From Sphingomonas hankookensis (GTDB lineage: Bacteria > Pseudomonadota > Alphaproteobacteria > Sphingomonadales > Sphingomonadaceae), in assembly GCF_022664465.1 (NCBI RefSeq), contig NZ_JAKREV010000001.1, forward strand, positions 372,001 to 436,000: a stretch of 64,000 nucleotides of DNA, given 5' to 3'. Made by a program: the position numbers and the translations under genes. The notes beneath the pieces were generated by a model that was not told the origin of the DNA, did no database searches, and saw only the letters and a program-made list of their open reading frames with translations. Shown one piece after another: positions 1 to 9,017 of the stretch (position 1 is its first letter; every line of letters starts with the position of its first letter).

Positions 1-666
1 CGGCCGGGCGACGAGCAGCATCCGATCATCTACCGCGTGGTCCGCGACTTCGCCGGGCGCAGCTTCGCCAATGCGCGGGTGATCGCGATGCAGCGGGGCC
101 AGGCGATCCTGAACATGGCGGCATCGTTCCAACTGCCCGAGGACGGCCTCGCGCATCAGGACGCGATGCCGGACGTGCCGCCGCCCGAATCGCTGCCGAC
201 CGACCGCGAACTGCGGGAAGCGATGCAGGATCGCATTCCAGAGAAATATCGCCGCCTGTTCCTGCGCGCCCGCCCGATCGAGATCCGCCCGGTCGAGGCC
301 GAGCACTGGACCGACCCGACGCCGCGCGCGCCGCTACAACATGGGTGGTTCCGTGCGGTCGCGCCGATCGGCGACGACATGACGCTGCACCGTGCGATGC
401 TGGCCTATGCCAGCGACATGATGCTGCTGGGCACCTGCATGCTGCCGCACGGCATCCACTGGATGATGGACAAGGTACAGACCGCCAGCGTCGACCATGC
501 GCTGTGGCTGCACGAACCGTTCCGCGCCGACGACTGGCTGCTGTACCAGACCGACAGCCCCTGGGCCGGCCACGCCCGCGGCTTCAACCGCGGTCGCTTC
601 TTCAGCCGCGATGGCCGTTTGGTGGCGAGCGTCGCGCAGGAGGGGCTGGTGCGGGTCCGGGAGTAG
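1..666 (+). CDS. tesB: acyl-CoA thioesterase II (TesB), 5'-truncated by window edge
   Basis: Hydrolyses acyl-CoA to free fatty acid and CoA in the cytoplasm. The frame is open at base 1, so the protein begins outside the window; 221 residues remain against about 285-300 for the family. The in-frame GTG at 37 is not taken as the start because TesB-like sequence (IIYRVVRDFAGRSF) runs straight through it. The C-terminal hotdog domain carries the expected active-site set: Asp in ASDMMLLG, Thr/Ser in QTDSPWAGHARGF and Gln in VASVAQEGLVRV. The gene ends 20 bases before a palindromic repeat. Other acyl-CoA genes follow on the opposite strand. The family call is firm; substrate range cannot be read from sequence. 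Confidence 0.9.
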   Translation, partial: RPGDEQHPIIYRVVRDFAGRSFANARVIAMQRGQAILNMAASFQLPEDGLAHQDAMPDVPPPESLPTDRELREAMQDRIPEKYRRLFLRARPIEIRPVEAEHWTDPTPRAPLQHGWFRAVAPIGDDMTLHRAMLAYASDMMLLGTCMLPHGIHWMMDKVQTASVDHALWLHEPFRADDWLLYQTDSPWAGHARGFNRGRFFSRDGRLVASVAQEGLVRVRE

Positions 667-686
667 CGGCAACCTTCCGCCCCGAA

Positions 687-768
687 CGTCATCCCAGCGA
701 AGGCTGGGATCTCCCGCGGTAGCACAGGACAGGAGCCGCCAAGGGCTCCAGCCTTCGCCGGGGCGACG
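687..768. repeat. dispersed double-hairpin repeat (family A)
   Basis: A hairpin ATCCCAGC/GCTGGGAT (691-698 with 703-710) begins an element that ends in GCCTTCGCCGGGGCGACG, so the two ends are roughly inverted. Close relatives lie at 38380-38462 and 16095-16177. It looks like a REP/BIME-type element at the end of tesB. Confidence 0.7.
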
Positions 769-802
769 CCTTGGGGCAGAGCCGGACCAGGAGCAGCGGC
801 AT

Positions 803-822
803 ACCCCCGCGCAGGCGGGGGT
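803..822. repeat. short hairpin repeat (family C)
   Basis: A perfect 8-bp stem ACCCCCGC/GCGGGGGT with a GCAG loop. The same stem opens the element at 25733-25811. It lies in the 240-base gap between convergent tesB and the catalase-like gene and could also slow transcription, but has no T-run. Apart from this and the family A repeat, nothing else is visible in the gap. Confidence 0.6.
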
Positions 823-905
823 CCAGGGTTACGTCGCCGCAACGTCGGTTTCCGCGGACCTGAGCCCCCCCCTGCGCGGCGGCACGGCATCGCTAAAGCA
901 AAGCC

Positions 906-1985
906 TCAAACCGGCTCATGCAACGGACACCCGTTGAACCGCCGCCGATACTCAGCCGAGTGGTCATACACCGGCTTGCGCACCCGGTTGACCCCACCCA
1001 ACGGCTGATGCGCCGCCAGCCCGGTCCATACGCTGAACCGCAGATTCTCGTCGACCTTGGCCACCTTGTCCGCCGACCAGCTATCCTGTGGCGCGGTACG
1101 GATCGTCGCCACCGTGACGTACGGGCTGACGTCCTCGGGCCACGGCGTCGCCGCATCCTCGATCGGCTGGGCATCGGTATCGCGCAGCAGTTGCACCCGT
1201 ACCTCCCATTCGCCGCGCACCGTTGCCGCCGAGCGCTGCATATCCTCGCGGATCGCGTTCGGGCGGCCGCTGGTGTCGACGACGGTGTCCGTCAGCGCGG
1301 TCAGATCGGGCGACACCGGCACCACCTGATATTTCGCAACGAATGCCCCGTGGCGGAACGGCGTGGCGGAAAAATAGGTCTCACCCAGCGGATGGACGTT
1401 CTTCGAGCCGCCCATCGTCTTGAGCAGCGTACTCTCGGTCCCGACCGCCTCCAGCGCCGCCTCGGCCCCGCGCAGCACATAGGACAGCGCCTTCTTGGCC
1501 CATTCACCCTTGTCGGTCGTCTTGGCGAGCAGCTTCAGGTTGCCGGCGAATTTTTCCGGCGTCGGCGCGGCAAAGGCCGGGGCGTTGACCATGACGAAAT
1601 CCTGCGTCCGCCCCTCGGCACCGGGCAGGCGGTCGCCATCGACCTCCATCACCTTCCACGCTAGCCCGCGCGGCAGGGCGATCGCGTCGTCGAGAATGTC
1701 ACCCGGATTGGTCGAGAACCGCATCACCACCGGATGCGTACCGGGCGTGGCGAACAGCCCCTGTGCCAGTTCGGGCGGCAGGTCGTCACGGATGCTCAGC
1801 TCGCCCTTCAGGATGCCATGACTCTTGGCATGGACCGCGCGCACCGCCTTGCCATAATCCTTCGACGTCGTTTCGAGGATCGTGTCGAACGATTCCTCCA
1901 TCTGCGCGACCGTCTCGGCCTCGGTCGGCTGCGGTTGCTCGAGCGCCGCCGAATAGCGGATCGGCGGTTTCAATATGGCGGTCAT
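906..1985 (-). CDS. catalase-family heme protein (SrpA-like)
   Basis: 359 residues, a short member of the catalase superfamily. The core signature is visible: VHAKSHGILKGEL (distal His, residues about 48-60), HPVVMRFSTNPGD (about 83-95), an ALPRGLAWKV strand and FVMVNAPAF with the Asn expected on the distal side. Such short catalase-like proteins may be peroxidases or weak catalases; activity cannot be inferred. The start at 1985 (MTAILKPPIRY) is chosen over a longer frame from 2015, whose extra residues look non-coding. It lies 59 bases downstream of the SDR gene on the same strand, so may be the last gene of that acyl-CoA run or have its own promoter in the gap. Confidence 0.85.
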   Translation of the reverse strand: MTAILKPPIRYSAALEQPQPTEAETVAQMEESFDTILETTSKDYGKAVRAVHAKSHGILKGELSIRDDLPPELAQGLFATPGTHPVVMRFSTNPGDILDDAIALPRGLAWKVMEVDGDRLPGAEGRTQDFVMVNAPAFAAPTPEKFAGNLKLLAKTTDKGEWAKKALSYVLRGAEAALEAVGTESTLLKTMGGSKNVHPLGETYFSATPFRHGAFVAKYQVVPVSPDLTALTDTVVDTSGRPNAIREDMQRSAATVRGEWEVRVQLLRDTDAQPIEDAATPWPEDVSPYVTVATIRTAPQDSWSADKVAKVDENLRFSVWTGLAAHQPLGGVNRVRKPVYDHSAEYRRRFNGCPLHEPV

Positions 1986-2044
1986 CGGCAAACTCCTTCG
2001 TCGTTCCAACGACAAAGGTCACGACCGCTATTCGTTCCGGACCG

Positions 2045-2839
2045 TCAGATGGCGGTACGCCCATAGTCCTGCCGCGTCACCGGATGGCTCGACGACAGCC
2101 CGCCATCGACCGCCCATGCCTGTCCGTTGACATAGCTCGCCTCCGCCGATGCGAGGAACATCACGACCGCGGCGATCTCTTCGGGCTCGCCCCCGCGGCG
2201 CAACGGGTTCAGCCGCCCGATCCGCGCTTCCTTGCCGTGCTGGCGGGCATGGTCGTACACCATCGCGGTCATGCCGGTTTCGATCAGCCCGGGGCATACC
2301 GCGTTGACGCGCACGCCCGATCCCGACAGCTGTTGCGCGGCGGTCTGGACCAGATTGATGACCCCCGCCTTCGACGCCGAATAGGCCGCGCCTCCTGCTC
2401 CCGACCGCAGGCCCGCGACGCTGGCGGTACACACGATCGCCCCGCCGCCCGCCGCCGCCATGATCGGCGCGGCATGGCGGATGGCGAGGAATGGCCCGAT
2501 CAAATTGACGCGCAGGATTTCCGCCCAGTCCTCCGCAGTCGTCTCGAACAGCCCGGCGATCCCGCCCGAAATGCCGGCATTGGCATGGACGACATCGATC
2601 CCGCCGAACCGCTCGCCCGCCAGCGCGACCGCGCGCGCCACGTCGCCGTCGCTACCCGCGTCCATTTCGCAGGCGACCGCCCGACCGCCCGCCGCCTCGA
2701 TCGCCGCGACGGTCACCCCTGCACCCGACCGGTCGGCGCACACCACCCCCGCCCCTTCGCCGGCAAAGCCCAGCGCACTCGCCCGCCCGATGCCCGATCC
2801 CGCGCCGGTGACCAGCACTGACTTGCCCGCAAACCGCAT
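2045..2839 (-). CDS. SDR-family NAD(P)-dependent oxidoreductase
   Basis: A 264-residue classical short-chain dehydrogenase/reductase. Visible are the nucleotide-binding VTGAGSGIG (residues about 9-17), HANAGIS, the catalytic Ser in CTASVAGL and the YSASK Tyr/Lys pair, then [10 protein letters not shown]. It likely oxidises or reduces a hydroxyacyl or alcohol intermediate. The start at 2839 overlaps by one base the stop of the phosphotransferase gene (TGATG), indicating translational coupling; a longer upstream frame is discarded because it runs through that gene. Third gene of the run acyl-CoA dehydrogenase > phosphotransferase > SDR. Substrate unknown. Confidence 0.92.
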   Translation of the reverse strand: MRFAGKSVLVTGAGSGIGRASALGFAGEGAGVVCADRSGAGVTVAAIEAAGGRAVACEMDAGSDGDVARAVALAGERFGGIDVVHANAGISGGIAGLFETTAEDWAEILRVNLIGPFLAIRHAAPIMAAAGGGAIVCTASVAGLRSGAGGAAYSASKAGVINLVQTAAQQLSGSGVRVNAVCPGLIETGMTAMVYDHARQHGKEARIGRLNPLRRGGEPEEIAAVVMFLASAEASYVNGQAWAVDGGLSSSHPVTRQDYGRTAI

Positions 2840-3852
2840 CACGCCCCCGCCTTCTTCGCAAAGTCCCACGCCATCGCCGCCAGCATTGGCACCCGCTCCG
2901 CCATCGCCGCCGCCTGCGCGCTTGCGGCATTGCCGTCGCGCACCCGTTGCTTGATGCCCTGCACGATCCCGGTCAGGCGGAAGAGGTTGTAGGCAAAATA
3001 CCAGTCGAGCTGCGGCACGTCGCTGCGCCCGGTGGCGGCGCAATAGCGCGCGACGACCTCCTCGATCGTCGGGATGCCGCTCTCCGGACCCGCCAGCCCC
3101 TTGATCCCCGACCGCCCGTCGGGCTCGGTGCCCCAGTTCATCAGCAGATAGGTGAAGTCGGCCAGCGGATCGCCCAGCGTGGACAGCTCCCAGTCGAGTA
3201 CAACTGCCACCCGCGGGCCATCCTCGGCAAAGATCAGATTGTCGATGCGGTAGTCGCCATGGACGATCGACACCCGGTCCTGCGGCGGCACCGTGCGCGG
3301 CAACCATTCGATCAGCCGCTCGACATCCGGCAGGTCGTCGGTCTGGCTGGCGCGATATTGCCGGGTCCATCGCGCGACCTGCCGTTCGAAATAATTGCCC
3401 GGCTTACCATAATCGCCCAGGCCCACAGCGACCGGATCGATCGCGTGCAGCGCCGCCAGCGCATCGACCATCGCGTCATAATGCGCGCGCCGTTCGTCGG
3501 GCGTCGCATTGGGCATCGACCCGTCCCAGATCGTCCGCCCCGCGACCCGCTCCATCAGATAAAAGGGCGCGCCGATGACGTCCCCATCCTCGCACAGCGC
3601 CACCGGCCGCGGCACCGGATAGCCTGTCGGATACAGCGCCGCGATCAGCGCATATTCGCGCTCGATCGCATGCGCGCTGGGCAGCAACGGGCCGAACGGC
3701 TTGCGCCGCAGCACGAACGACCCCGCGCGCATGTCGACGCGGTAGGTCGGATTGCTCTGTCCGCCGGGATAGCGCGTCACCTCGACCGGTTCGTCGCCGA
3801 CCGTCGCCGCCAGCCACGGCGTCAGCCGTGCGAGGTCGAGGTCAGCGCTCAT
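2839..3852 (-). CDS. phosphotransferase family protein (APH/ACAD10-11 N-domain type)
   Basis: 337 residues of the aminoglycoside-phosphotransferase kinase fold. The catalytic loop [12 protein letters not shown] sits near residue 195 and the metal-binding [16 protein letters not shown] near 217; the ATP-binding Lys is in [12 protein letters not shown]. In eukaryotic ACAD10/11 this fold is fused to an acyl-CoA dehydrogenase that breaks down 4-hydroxyacyl-CoA after phosphorylating the hydroxyl. Here the two functions are separate adjacent genes with an 11-base overlap, which suggests the same partnership (inference). Start 3852 ([13 protein letters not shown]) is chosen; a frame from 4002 only extends into the upstream gene. 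Confidence 0.9.
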   Translation of the reverse strand: MSADLDLARLTPWLAATVGDEPVEVTRYPGGQSNPTYRVDMRAGSFVLRRKPFGPLLPSAHAIEREYALIAALYPTGYPVPRPVALCEDGDVIGAPFYLMERVAGRTIWDGSMPNATPDERRAHYDAMVDALAALHAIDPVAVGLGDYGKPGNYFERQVARWTRQYRASQTDDLPDVERLIEWLPRTVPPQDRVSIVHGDYRIDNLIFAEDGPRVAVVLDWELSTLGDPLADFTYLLMNWGTEPDGRSGIKGLAGPESGIPTIEEVVARYCAATGRSDVPQLDWYFAYNLFRLTGIVQGIKQRVRDGNAASAQAAAMAERVPMLAAMAWDFAKKAGA

Positions 3853-5089
3853 GCGACACGCGCTTGAACTCGGCACGGGCAATCGCCCGGTTGTGGACCT
3901 CGTCCGGCCCGTCGGCGAAGCGCAGCGTGCGCACCCCGGCCCATGCAGCGGCCAGCGGAAAATCCTCCGACACCCCGCCGCCGCCATGCGCCTGGATCGC
4001 ATCGTCGAGGATCTGCAACGCCATCGTCGGCGCCTGCACCTTGATCATCGCGATCTCGCTCTGCGCCGCCTTGTTGCCCGCACGGTCCATCATGTCGGCG
4101 GCTTTCAGGCACAGCAGCCGCGTCATCTCGATATCGATCCGCGCGCGGGCGACGCGCTGTTCCCAGATCGAATGGTCGGCGATCTTCTTGCCGAACGCGA
4201 CGCGGGATTGCAGCCGCGTGGCCATCGCCTCCAGCGCCATTTCGGCGACGCCGATCGTGCGCATGCAGTGATGGATGCGCCCCGGCCCCAGCCGCCCCTG
4301 CGCGATCTCGAACCCGCGCCCTTCGCCCAGCAACAGATTGGCGGCAGGCACCCGGACCTGCTCCAGCACGACCTCGCCATGGCCATGCGGGGCATGGTCG
4401 TATCCATAGACCGGCAGCATCCGCTCGATCCGTACGCCCGGCGTATCCATCGGCACCAGGATCATGCTCTGCTGACTGTGCCGCGGCGCGTCCGGATCGG
4501 TCTTGCCCATCACGATCGCGACCTTGCAGCGTGGATCGCCGGTCCCCGACGACCACCATTTACGCCCGTCGATGACGTAATCGTCGCCGTCGCGGACGAT
4601 CCGCGTCTCGATGTTGGTCGCATCCGACGACGCCACCGCCGGCTCGGTCATCAGGAAGGCGGATCGGATCGTCCCGTCCATCAACGGCTTGAGCCACGCA
4701 TCCTTCTGCTCGGCGGTGCCATAGCGGTGCAGCACCTCCATATTACCGGTGTCGGGCGCCGAGCAGTTGAACACCTCGCTCGCCCAATGCCACCGCCCCA
4801 TCTCCTCGGCGCACAGCGCATATTCGACGTTGCTCAGCTGCGTGCCCTCGAACGCAAAGCTCTCGTCCACCATCGGCGCGCCCGAATGCGGCGGCATGAA
4901 CAGGTTCCACAGCCCCGCCGCCTTCGCCTTCGCCTTCAACGGCTCCAGCATCGCCACCGGTGCCCAGCGATCGCCGGTCGCCACCGCATGGTGATAGGCG
5001 GCATCGGCGGGGGCGACATGGCTGACAAGGAACGCCTTCACCCGGTCGCGATATTCGGTTTCGCGCGCACTGAACCGAAAGTCCAACAT
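3842..5089 (-). CDS. acyl-CoA dehydrogenase family protein
   Basis: 415 residues, FAD-dependent, oxidising an acyl-CoA to the enoyl-CoA or the phospho-acyl equivalent. Visible: [12 protein letters not shown] near residue 146 and [11 protein letters not shown] near 176 (flavin and acyl pocket), and [13 protein letters not shown] near 371 in the C-terminal helical domain. A purine-rich site (GGGAGA) stands just before the start. It heads the run that continues with the phosphotransferase and SDR and is divergent from the double TetR regulator at 5217, a natural repressor candidate. Linkage with the phosphotransferase points to ACAD10/11-like hydroxy-fatty-acid breakdown rather than a generic FadE. 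Confidence 0.93.
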   Translation of the reverse strand: MLDFRFSARETEYRDRVKAFLVSHVAPADAAYHHAVATGDRWAPVAMLEPLKAKAKAAGLWNLFMPPHSGAPMVDESFAFEGTQLSNVEYALCAEEMGRWHWASEVFNCSAPDTGNMEVLHRYGTAEQKDAWLKPLMDGTIRSAFLMTEPAVASSDATNIETRIVRDGDDYVIDGRKWWSSGTGDPRCKVAIVMGKTDPDAPRHSQQSMILVPMDTPGVRIERMLPVYGYDHAPHGHGEVVLEQVRVPAANLLLGEGRGFEIAQGRLGPGRIHHCMRTIGVAEMALEAMATRLQSRVAFGKKIADHSIWEQRVARARIDIEMTRLLCLKAADMMDRAGNKAAQSEIAMIKVQAPTMALQILDDAIQAHGGGGVSEDFPLAAAWAGVRTLRFADGPDEVHNRAIARAEFKRVSHER

Positions 5090-5127
5090 CCGTCTCCCGC
5101 TGCAACTGTTTTGCCCGGTCTATGCCA

Positions 5128-5143
5128 TACCGCATATTCGGTA
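5128..5143. promoter_or_regulatory. candidate TetR operator palindrome
   Basis: TACCGCATATTCGGTA, a 16-base near-palindrome (5-bp arms TACCG/CGGTA around a palindromic ATAT), lies between the divergent acyl-CoA dehydrogenase and TetR genes. Its position suits an operator for the regulator at 5217. No footprint evidence; inferred from symmetry and place. Confidence 0.5.
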
Positions 5144-5216
5144 AAGCGCGGATGACGCTGCGGACCCAAGCGAAAATTGCACTTGGGCTCCACACCCGAT
5201 CTGCTAGGGTCCGGCG

Positions 5217-6434
5217 ATGACGACGACCGACGGGGCCACCAAACGCTATCGCGCCAAGCGCGACGCCATCCTTGCCGCAGCGGCGGAGGCGATCAACGAA
5301 GCGAGTGCCAAGGGCATGACCTTCGCCGATGTCGCGCGCCGCGTCGGGTTGAACACCACCAGCGTCACCTATTACTTCAAGCGCAAGGAGGACCTTGCCG
5401 CCGCCGCGTTCGACCACACGCTCGAATGGCTGCAGGCGACGCTGGATGAATCGCTGGTGGAGCCGACCCCGCACGCCCGCGTCGCGAAGTTCCTGCACAT
5501 CCATTTCGACCGCCAGCGCCGGATCGAGGCGGGCCAGGAACGCCCCGTCGCCATGCTGTCCGACCTGCGCGCGATGGAGGACCCGTTCAAGGCCCGGCTG
5601 CTGGCCGGCTGGCGCGAAGTGTTCCGCAAGACCCGGACCTTATGGGGCGAACCCCGCGACCGCATCGCCAAGGATATTCAGGGCGCGCGGGCGCACATGC
5701 TTCTCGAAAACTGCTTCTGGCTGACCGTATGGCTCGATCGCTACGAACCCGATCAGTACGACCGGATCGAGGCGCGCCTGATGGACGTCTTCACCCACGG
5801 TCTTGCCGGTGCCGGCCAGCATTGGAGCCCACAGCCGCTATTGCTTGAACAAGCCAATGCCGAACCGGCGCGCGACGCCTTTCTGCGTGCCGCCACCCGG
5901 CTCATCAACGAACTCGGCTATCGCGGCGCATCGGTACAGCGGATCGCGTCCGAACTGAACGTGACCAAGGGGTCGTTCTACCACCATCTCGATGCCAAGG
6001 ACGATCTGGTCGCCGCCTGCTATCAGCGCAGCTTCGACACCATTTCCGCCGCGCAGCGCGCCGCCGACCGCGACGGCGGCAGCCATTGGCAACGTCTGTC
6101 GAGCACGCTCGCCACGCTGGTCGACGCGCAGTTCACCGAACAGGGGCCGCTGCTGCGCACCACCGCGCTCGCCGGCCTGCCCGGCGGCGTGCGACAGGCG
6201 ATGGTCGACCGCTCGAACCGCATCGCCCGCCGCTTCGCCGGCACGATCAGCGACGGTATCGCCGAAGGCTCGCTCCGTGCGGTCGACCCGCTGATCGCGG
6301 CGCAGGCGCTGATGGCGTTGCAGAACGCCGCGTTCGACATGCGCAACTGGGCCGCCACCATGCCGCGCGACCGCGCGGTCGGCTTCTATGCCTCGACGAT
6401 CATGACCGGACTGTTCGCCGAACCGGTGGTGTAG
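5217..6434 (+). CDS. double TetR-family transcriptional regulator
   Basis: 405 residues, about twice the usual TetR length, containing two complete TetR units in tandem. The first DNA-binding domain spans residues about 10-65 (FADVARRVGLNTTSVTYYF), the second about 218-275 (VQRIASELNVTKGSFYHHL), each followed by a helical ligand domain. Such a protein could act as a pseudo-dimer or grip two half-sites. Divergent transcription from the acyl-CoA dehydrogenase run, with a palindrome in between, suggests it represses that run in response to an acyl-CoA or related ligand (inference). The ATG at 5217 precedes the first helix closely and is the natural start. Confidence 0.9.
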   Translation: MTTTDGATKRYRAKRDAILAAAAEAINEASAKGMTFADVARRVGLNTTSVTYYFKRKEDLAAAAFDHTLEWLQATLDESLVEPTPHARVAKFLHIHFDRQRRIEAGQERPVAMLSDLRAMEDPFKARLLAGWREVFRKTRTLWGEPRDRIAKDIQGARAHMLLENCFWLTVWLDRYEPDQYDRIEARLMDVFTHGLAGAGQHWSPQPLLLEQANAEPARDAFLRAATRLINELGYRGASVQRIASELNVTKGSFYHHLDAKDDLVAACYQRSFDTISAAQRAADRDGGSHWQRLSSTLATLVDAQFTEQGPLLRTTALAGLPGGVRQAMVDRSNRIARRFAGTISDGIAEGSLRAVDPLIAAQALMALQNAAFDMRNWAATMPRDRAVGFYASTIMTGLFAEPVV

Positions 6435-6446
6435 GGACGGTCGTCC

Positions 6447-6797
6447 TCAATCGAGAACCCGGCCGATGCGGACCAGCAGCCCGCTAGGATCGCTGACCGC
6501 AAATTCGTACGTCCCCCATGGCTTGGCGCGCGGCGCGCCCTCTTCGATGATCAGTTCGCGCACGTCGTCCGCGATTGCGTCCACATCGTCGACATAGAGG
6601 TACAGCCCGAACGGATTATCCTCGATATGCTTCGGCCAGCCGGGTGCGTGGGTCAGATGCAAATGCCATCCCCGACCGTCCTCGAGGATGCGATAGTGGC
6701 CATAGTCGCTGACGACCCGGAAGCGGAGCCGCCGATAGAATGCCTCGCTCGCATCCAGATCGCTGGTGGGTATGATTGCAACGGCGCGATGATCCAT
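6447..6797 (-). CDS. VOC-superfamily (glyoxalase/bleomycin-resistance-like) protein
   Basis: 116 residues, a single VOC module of two beta-alpha-beta-beta-beta units: AIIPTSDLDASEAFYRRLRF at the start, then HLHLTH and the second unit FGLYLYVDDVDAI... SDPSGLLVRIG. The pattern resembles bleomycin-binding or small glyoxalase-type dimers; metal ligands cannot be assigned with certainty. The start at 6797 (MDHRAVAIIP) is preferred to 6884, whose extra residues lack VOC character. It is convergent with the double TetR gene, 12 bases away. Confidence 0.82.
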   Translation of the reverse strand: MDHRAVAIIPTSDLDASEAFYRRLRFRVVSDYGHYRILEDGRGWHLHLTHAPGWPKHIEDNPFGLYLYVDDVDAIADDVRELIIEEGAPRAKPWGTYEFAVSDPSGLLVRIGRVLD

Positions 6798-6908
6798 GGC
6801 GGAGCGTCCTCGATTGAAGTCGGCCCTTGCTGTGACGCTGCCGGCGGTCATTGACGAGAGGCAACGCGCGCCCGGCGGACCCAAGCGGCCATCGTCGACG
6901 CCTTCATC

Positions 6909-7379
6909 GTGCTAACATGCGATCGGCGCTACGACGTGATCCGGGTAGCCGACCTGATCGACCGCGCGGGCATCGGACGATCGACCTTCTACGAGCATTT
7001 TCGCGGCAAGGACGATGTGCTGCTGGCGGCACTCGACCCGTTGCCGTTGGCGCTGGCCGCCGTGGCATCGGGTCGAGCTGCACCGACCTATGTCCGCCAG
7101 ATGGTCGACCATCTGTGGCAGCGCCGCGCGCTCGTCAGGTCGCTGCTCGATTCGTCCGCTGCGCCAATCCTCCAGCGCCGTCTGGCGGACGGCATCGCGA
7201 CCCACGGCGCGGGAACAGCCCCCACCACCGACGCATCGCTGACCGCGCCCGGCATCGCCGCGCCGCAACTGGCGATGCTGCGATGCTGGCTTGCCGGACA
7301 GGTCACCGCGACGATCGATCAAATGACCGACCGGCTGATCGCCTGTCCCCGGCTGCGCGACGGGGGCAAACCCGGCTGA
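6909..7379 (+). CDS. TetR-family regulator with uncertain N-terminus
   Basis: TetR-type DNA-binding segment [19 protein letters not shown] followed by a poorly conserved C-terminal domain with [20 protein letters not shown] near the end. The only start codon in frame is GTG 6909, giving 156 residues. Yet TetR-like helix 1 sequence ([15 protein letters not shown]) continues upstream of it in the same frame to a TGA at 6852-6854, with no ATG, GTG or TTG in between. Either translation begins at 6909 with a clipped helix 1, a rare start is used, or the 5' end is damaged. It is convergent with the ligase gene at 7396. Target unknown. Confidence 0.65.
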   Translation: MLTCDRRYDVIRVADLIDRAGIGRSTFYEHFRGKDDVLLAALDPLPLALAAVASGRAAPTYVRQMVDHLWQRRALVRSLLDSSAAPILQRRLADGIATHGAGTAPTTDASLTAPGIAAPQLAMLRCWLAGQVTATIDQMTDRLIACPRLRDGGKPG

Positions 7380-7395
7380 CCGACCGCGGCGCAGG

Positions 7396-8970
7396 CTATG
7401 CAAGCACCCCGCGATATTCCTCCCGCAGCGCCGCCTTCTTCAACTTCCCCGTAGCACTATGCGGCAGCGCGTCGACGAAGATCACCCGGTCGGGCAGCCA
7501 CCATTTTGCGACCTTCGTCGCCAGATGTTCAAGCACCGCTTGCGGCTCGACCTCCGCCCCCGGCCGCTTTACCACCAACAGTACGGGGCGTTCGTCCCAG
7601 CGCGGGTGCGGCACGCCGATCGCCGCCGCCTCCGCAATGCCGGCACAGCCGACCGCAGCGTTTTCCAGATCGACCGAGCTGATCCATTCGCCGCCCGACT
7701 TGATCACGTCCTTCGCCCGGTCGGTGATCTGCATGGTCCCGTCGGGGTGCAGCATCGCCACGTCGCCGGTGTCGAACCAGCCATCCGGGGTCAGCGCATC
7801 GCCGCTTTCGTCGCGGAAATAGCGTTTGAGCACCCACGGCCCGCGCACCTGCAACTGTCCCGATGTCGCGCCGTCGCGCGGCAGCACCTTGCCCTCGTCA
7901 TCGACCGTGCGCAGTTCGACCCCGAACGGCACCTTGCCCTGACGGCACACCTGATCGACGCGCTGTTCGAAGCTCAGATCGTCCCAGTCGGCGCCGGCTG
8001 CGCCCATCGTGCCGATCGGCGACGTCTCGGTCATGCCCCAGGCGTGGTTGACCCGCACGCCCATCCGCATGATCCGTTCGATCATCGCGCGCGGTGCCGC
8101 CGATCCACCGATCGTCACGACCTTCAGATGCTCAGGGCTGCGGCCGGTCGCATCCATATACTGGAACATCGCGAACCACACCGTCGGCACGCCAGCCGAA
8201 TGCGTCACCCGTTCGCTATTCATCAGGTCGCACAGCACCGCCGGGTCGTTGACCGCCGAAAACACGATCTTCGCCCCCACCGCCGGCGCGGCGAACGGCA
8301 GGCCCCAGCCGACCGCATGGAACATCGGCACCACCGGCAGGCACACCGCACGCTGCGACAGGTCGAATTCGTCGGGCTGCAGTTCGGCGATCGCGTGCAG
8401 CACGTTTGATCGGTGCGAATAGACCACGCCCTTGGGATCGCCGGTCGTGCCGCTGGTATAGCAGATCATGCAATGGTCGCGCTCGTCGCCTTCGACCCAC
8501 GCATAGTCGCCATCCTCGGCATCGATCAGCGCGCGCAGCGTACCCGGCCCGTCGCCGTCCATCACCACGAAATGCTCGATGCCGCCCAGCCGCGGCTTCA
8601 TCCGCTCGACGATCGGCGCGAATACCGCATCGTACAGCAGTACGCGGTCGCCGGCATGCTCGGCGATATAGGCCAGCTGATCGTCGAACAGCCGCGGGTT
8701 GATGGTGTGGATCAGCCCGCCCATCCCGATCACGCCATACCATGCGACCAGATGATGGGCATGGTTCATCGCCATCGTTGCCACCCGGTCGCCGGGCCTG
8801 ATCCCCAGCCGCTCCAGCGCCTGCGCCAGCCGCCGCGCATCGTGCGCGATGCCCGCCCAGTTGGTCCGCGTCTCGCTGCCATCGGCCCAGCGCGTCACGA
8901 TCTCGCGGCCACCATGTTCGCGCTCGGCATGATCGAGCAACCGCGGTACTCGAAGTTCGAAATCCTGCAT
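7396..8970 (-). CDS. fatty-acid--CoA ligase (AMP-dependent synthetase)
   Basis: 524 residues, ANL superfamily: activates a carboxylic acid with ATP to the acyl-adenylate, then to acyl-CoA. Motifs: P-loop [12 protein letters not shown] near residue 172, [10 protein letters not shown] near 397 and [14 protein letters not shown] near 420, which carries the hinge before the C-terminal lid; a Lys close to the end (TGKLKKAAL) is the catalytic lysine. Sequence style matches medium/long-chain (AlkK/FadD-like) ligases. Start 8970 ([14 protein letters not shown]) is chosen because residues before it in the longer frame look non-coding. It lies 47 bases downstream of dnaE on the same strand. Exact chain length not predictable. 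Confidence 0.92.
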   Translation of the reverse strand: MQDFELRVPRLLDHAEREHGGREIVTRWADGSETRTNWAGIAHDARRLAQALERLGIRPGDRVATMAMNHAHHLVAWYGVIGMGGLIHTINPRLFDDQLAYIAEHAGDRVLLYDAVFAPIVERMKPRLGGIEHFVVMDGDGPGTLRALIDAEDGDYAWVEGDERDHCMICYTSGTTGDPKGVVYSHRSNVLHAIAELQPDEFDLSQRAVCLPVVPMFHAVGWGLPFAAPAVGAKIVFSAVNDPAVLCDLMNSERVTHSAGVPTVWFAMFQYMDATGRSPEHLKVVTIGGSAAPRAMIERIMRMGVRVNHAWGMTETSPIGTMGAAGADWDDLSFEQRVDQVCRQGKVPFGVELRTVDDEGKVLPRDGATSGQLQVRGPWVLKRYFRDESGDALTPDGWFDTGDVAMLHPDGTMQITDRAKDVIKSGGEWISSVDLENAAVGCAGIAEAAAIGVPHPRWDERPVLLVVKRPGAEVEPQAVLEHLATKVAKWWLPDRVIFVDALPHSATGKLKKAALREEYRGVLA

Positions 8971-9017
8971 TCCGCCCAGCACGCACGCTCTCCTTCGCGA
9001 ACGGGGCGTAGTCGCCC

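Noticed and set aside
1986..2044. GGAAC motifs upstream of the catalase-like gene as an EcfG promoter
   Set aside because: GGAAC is present on the right strand, but CGTT falls at 22 bases or not at all.
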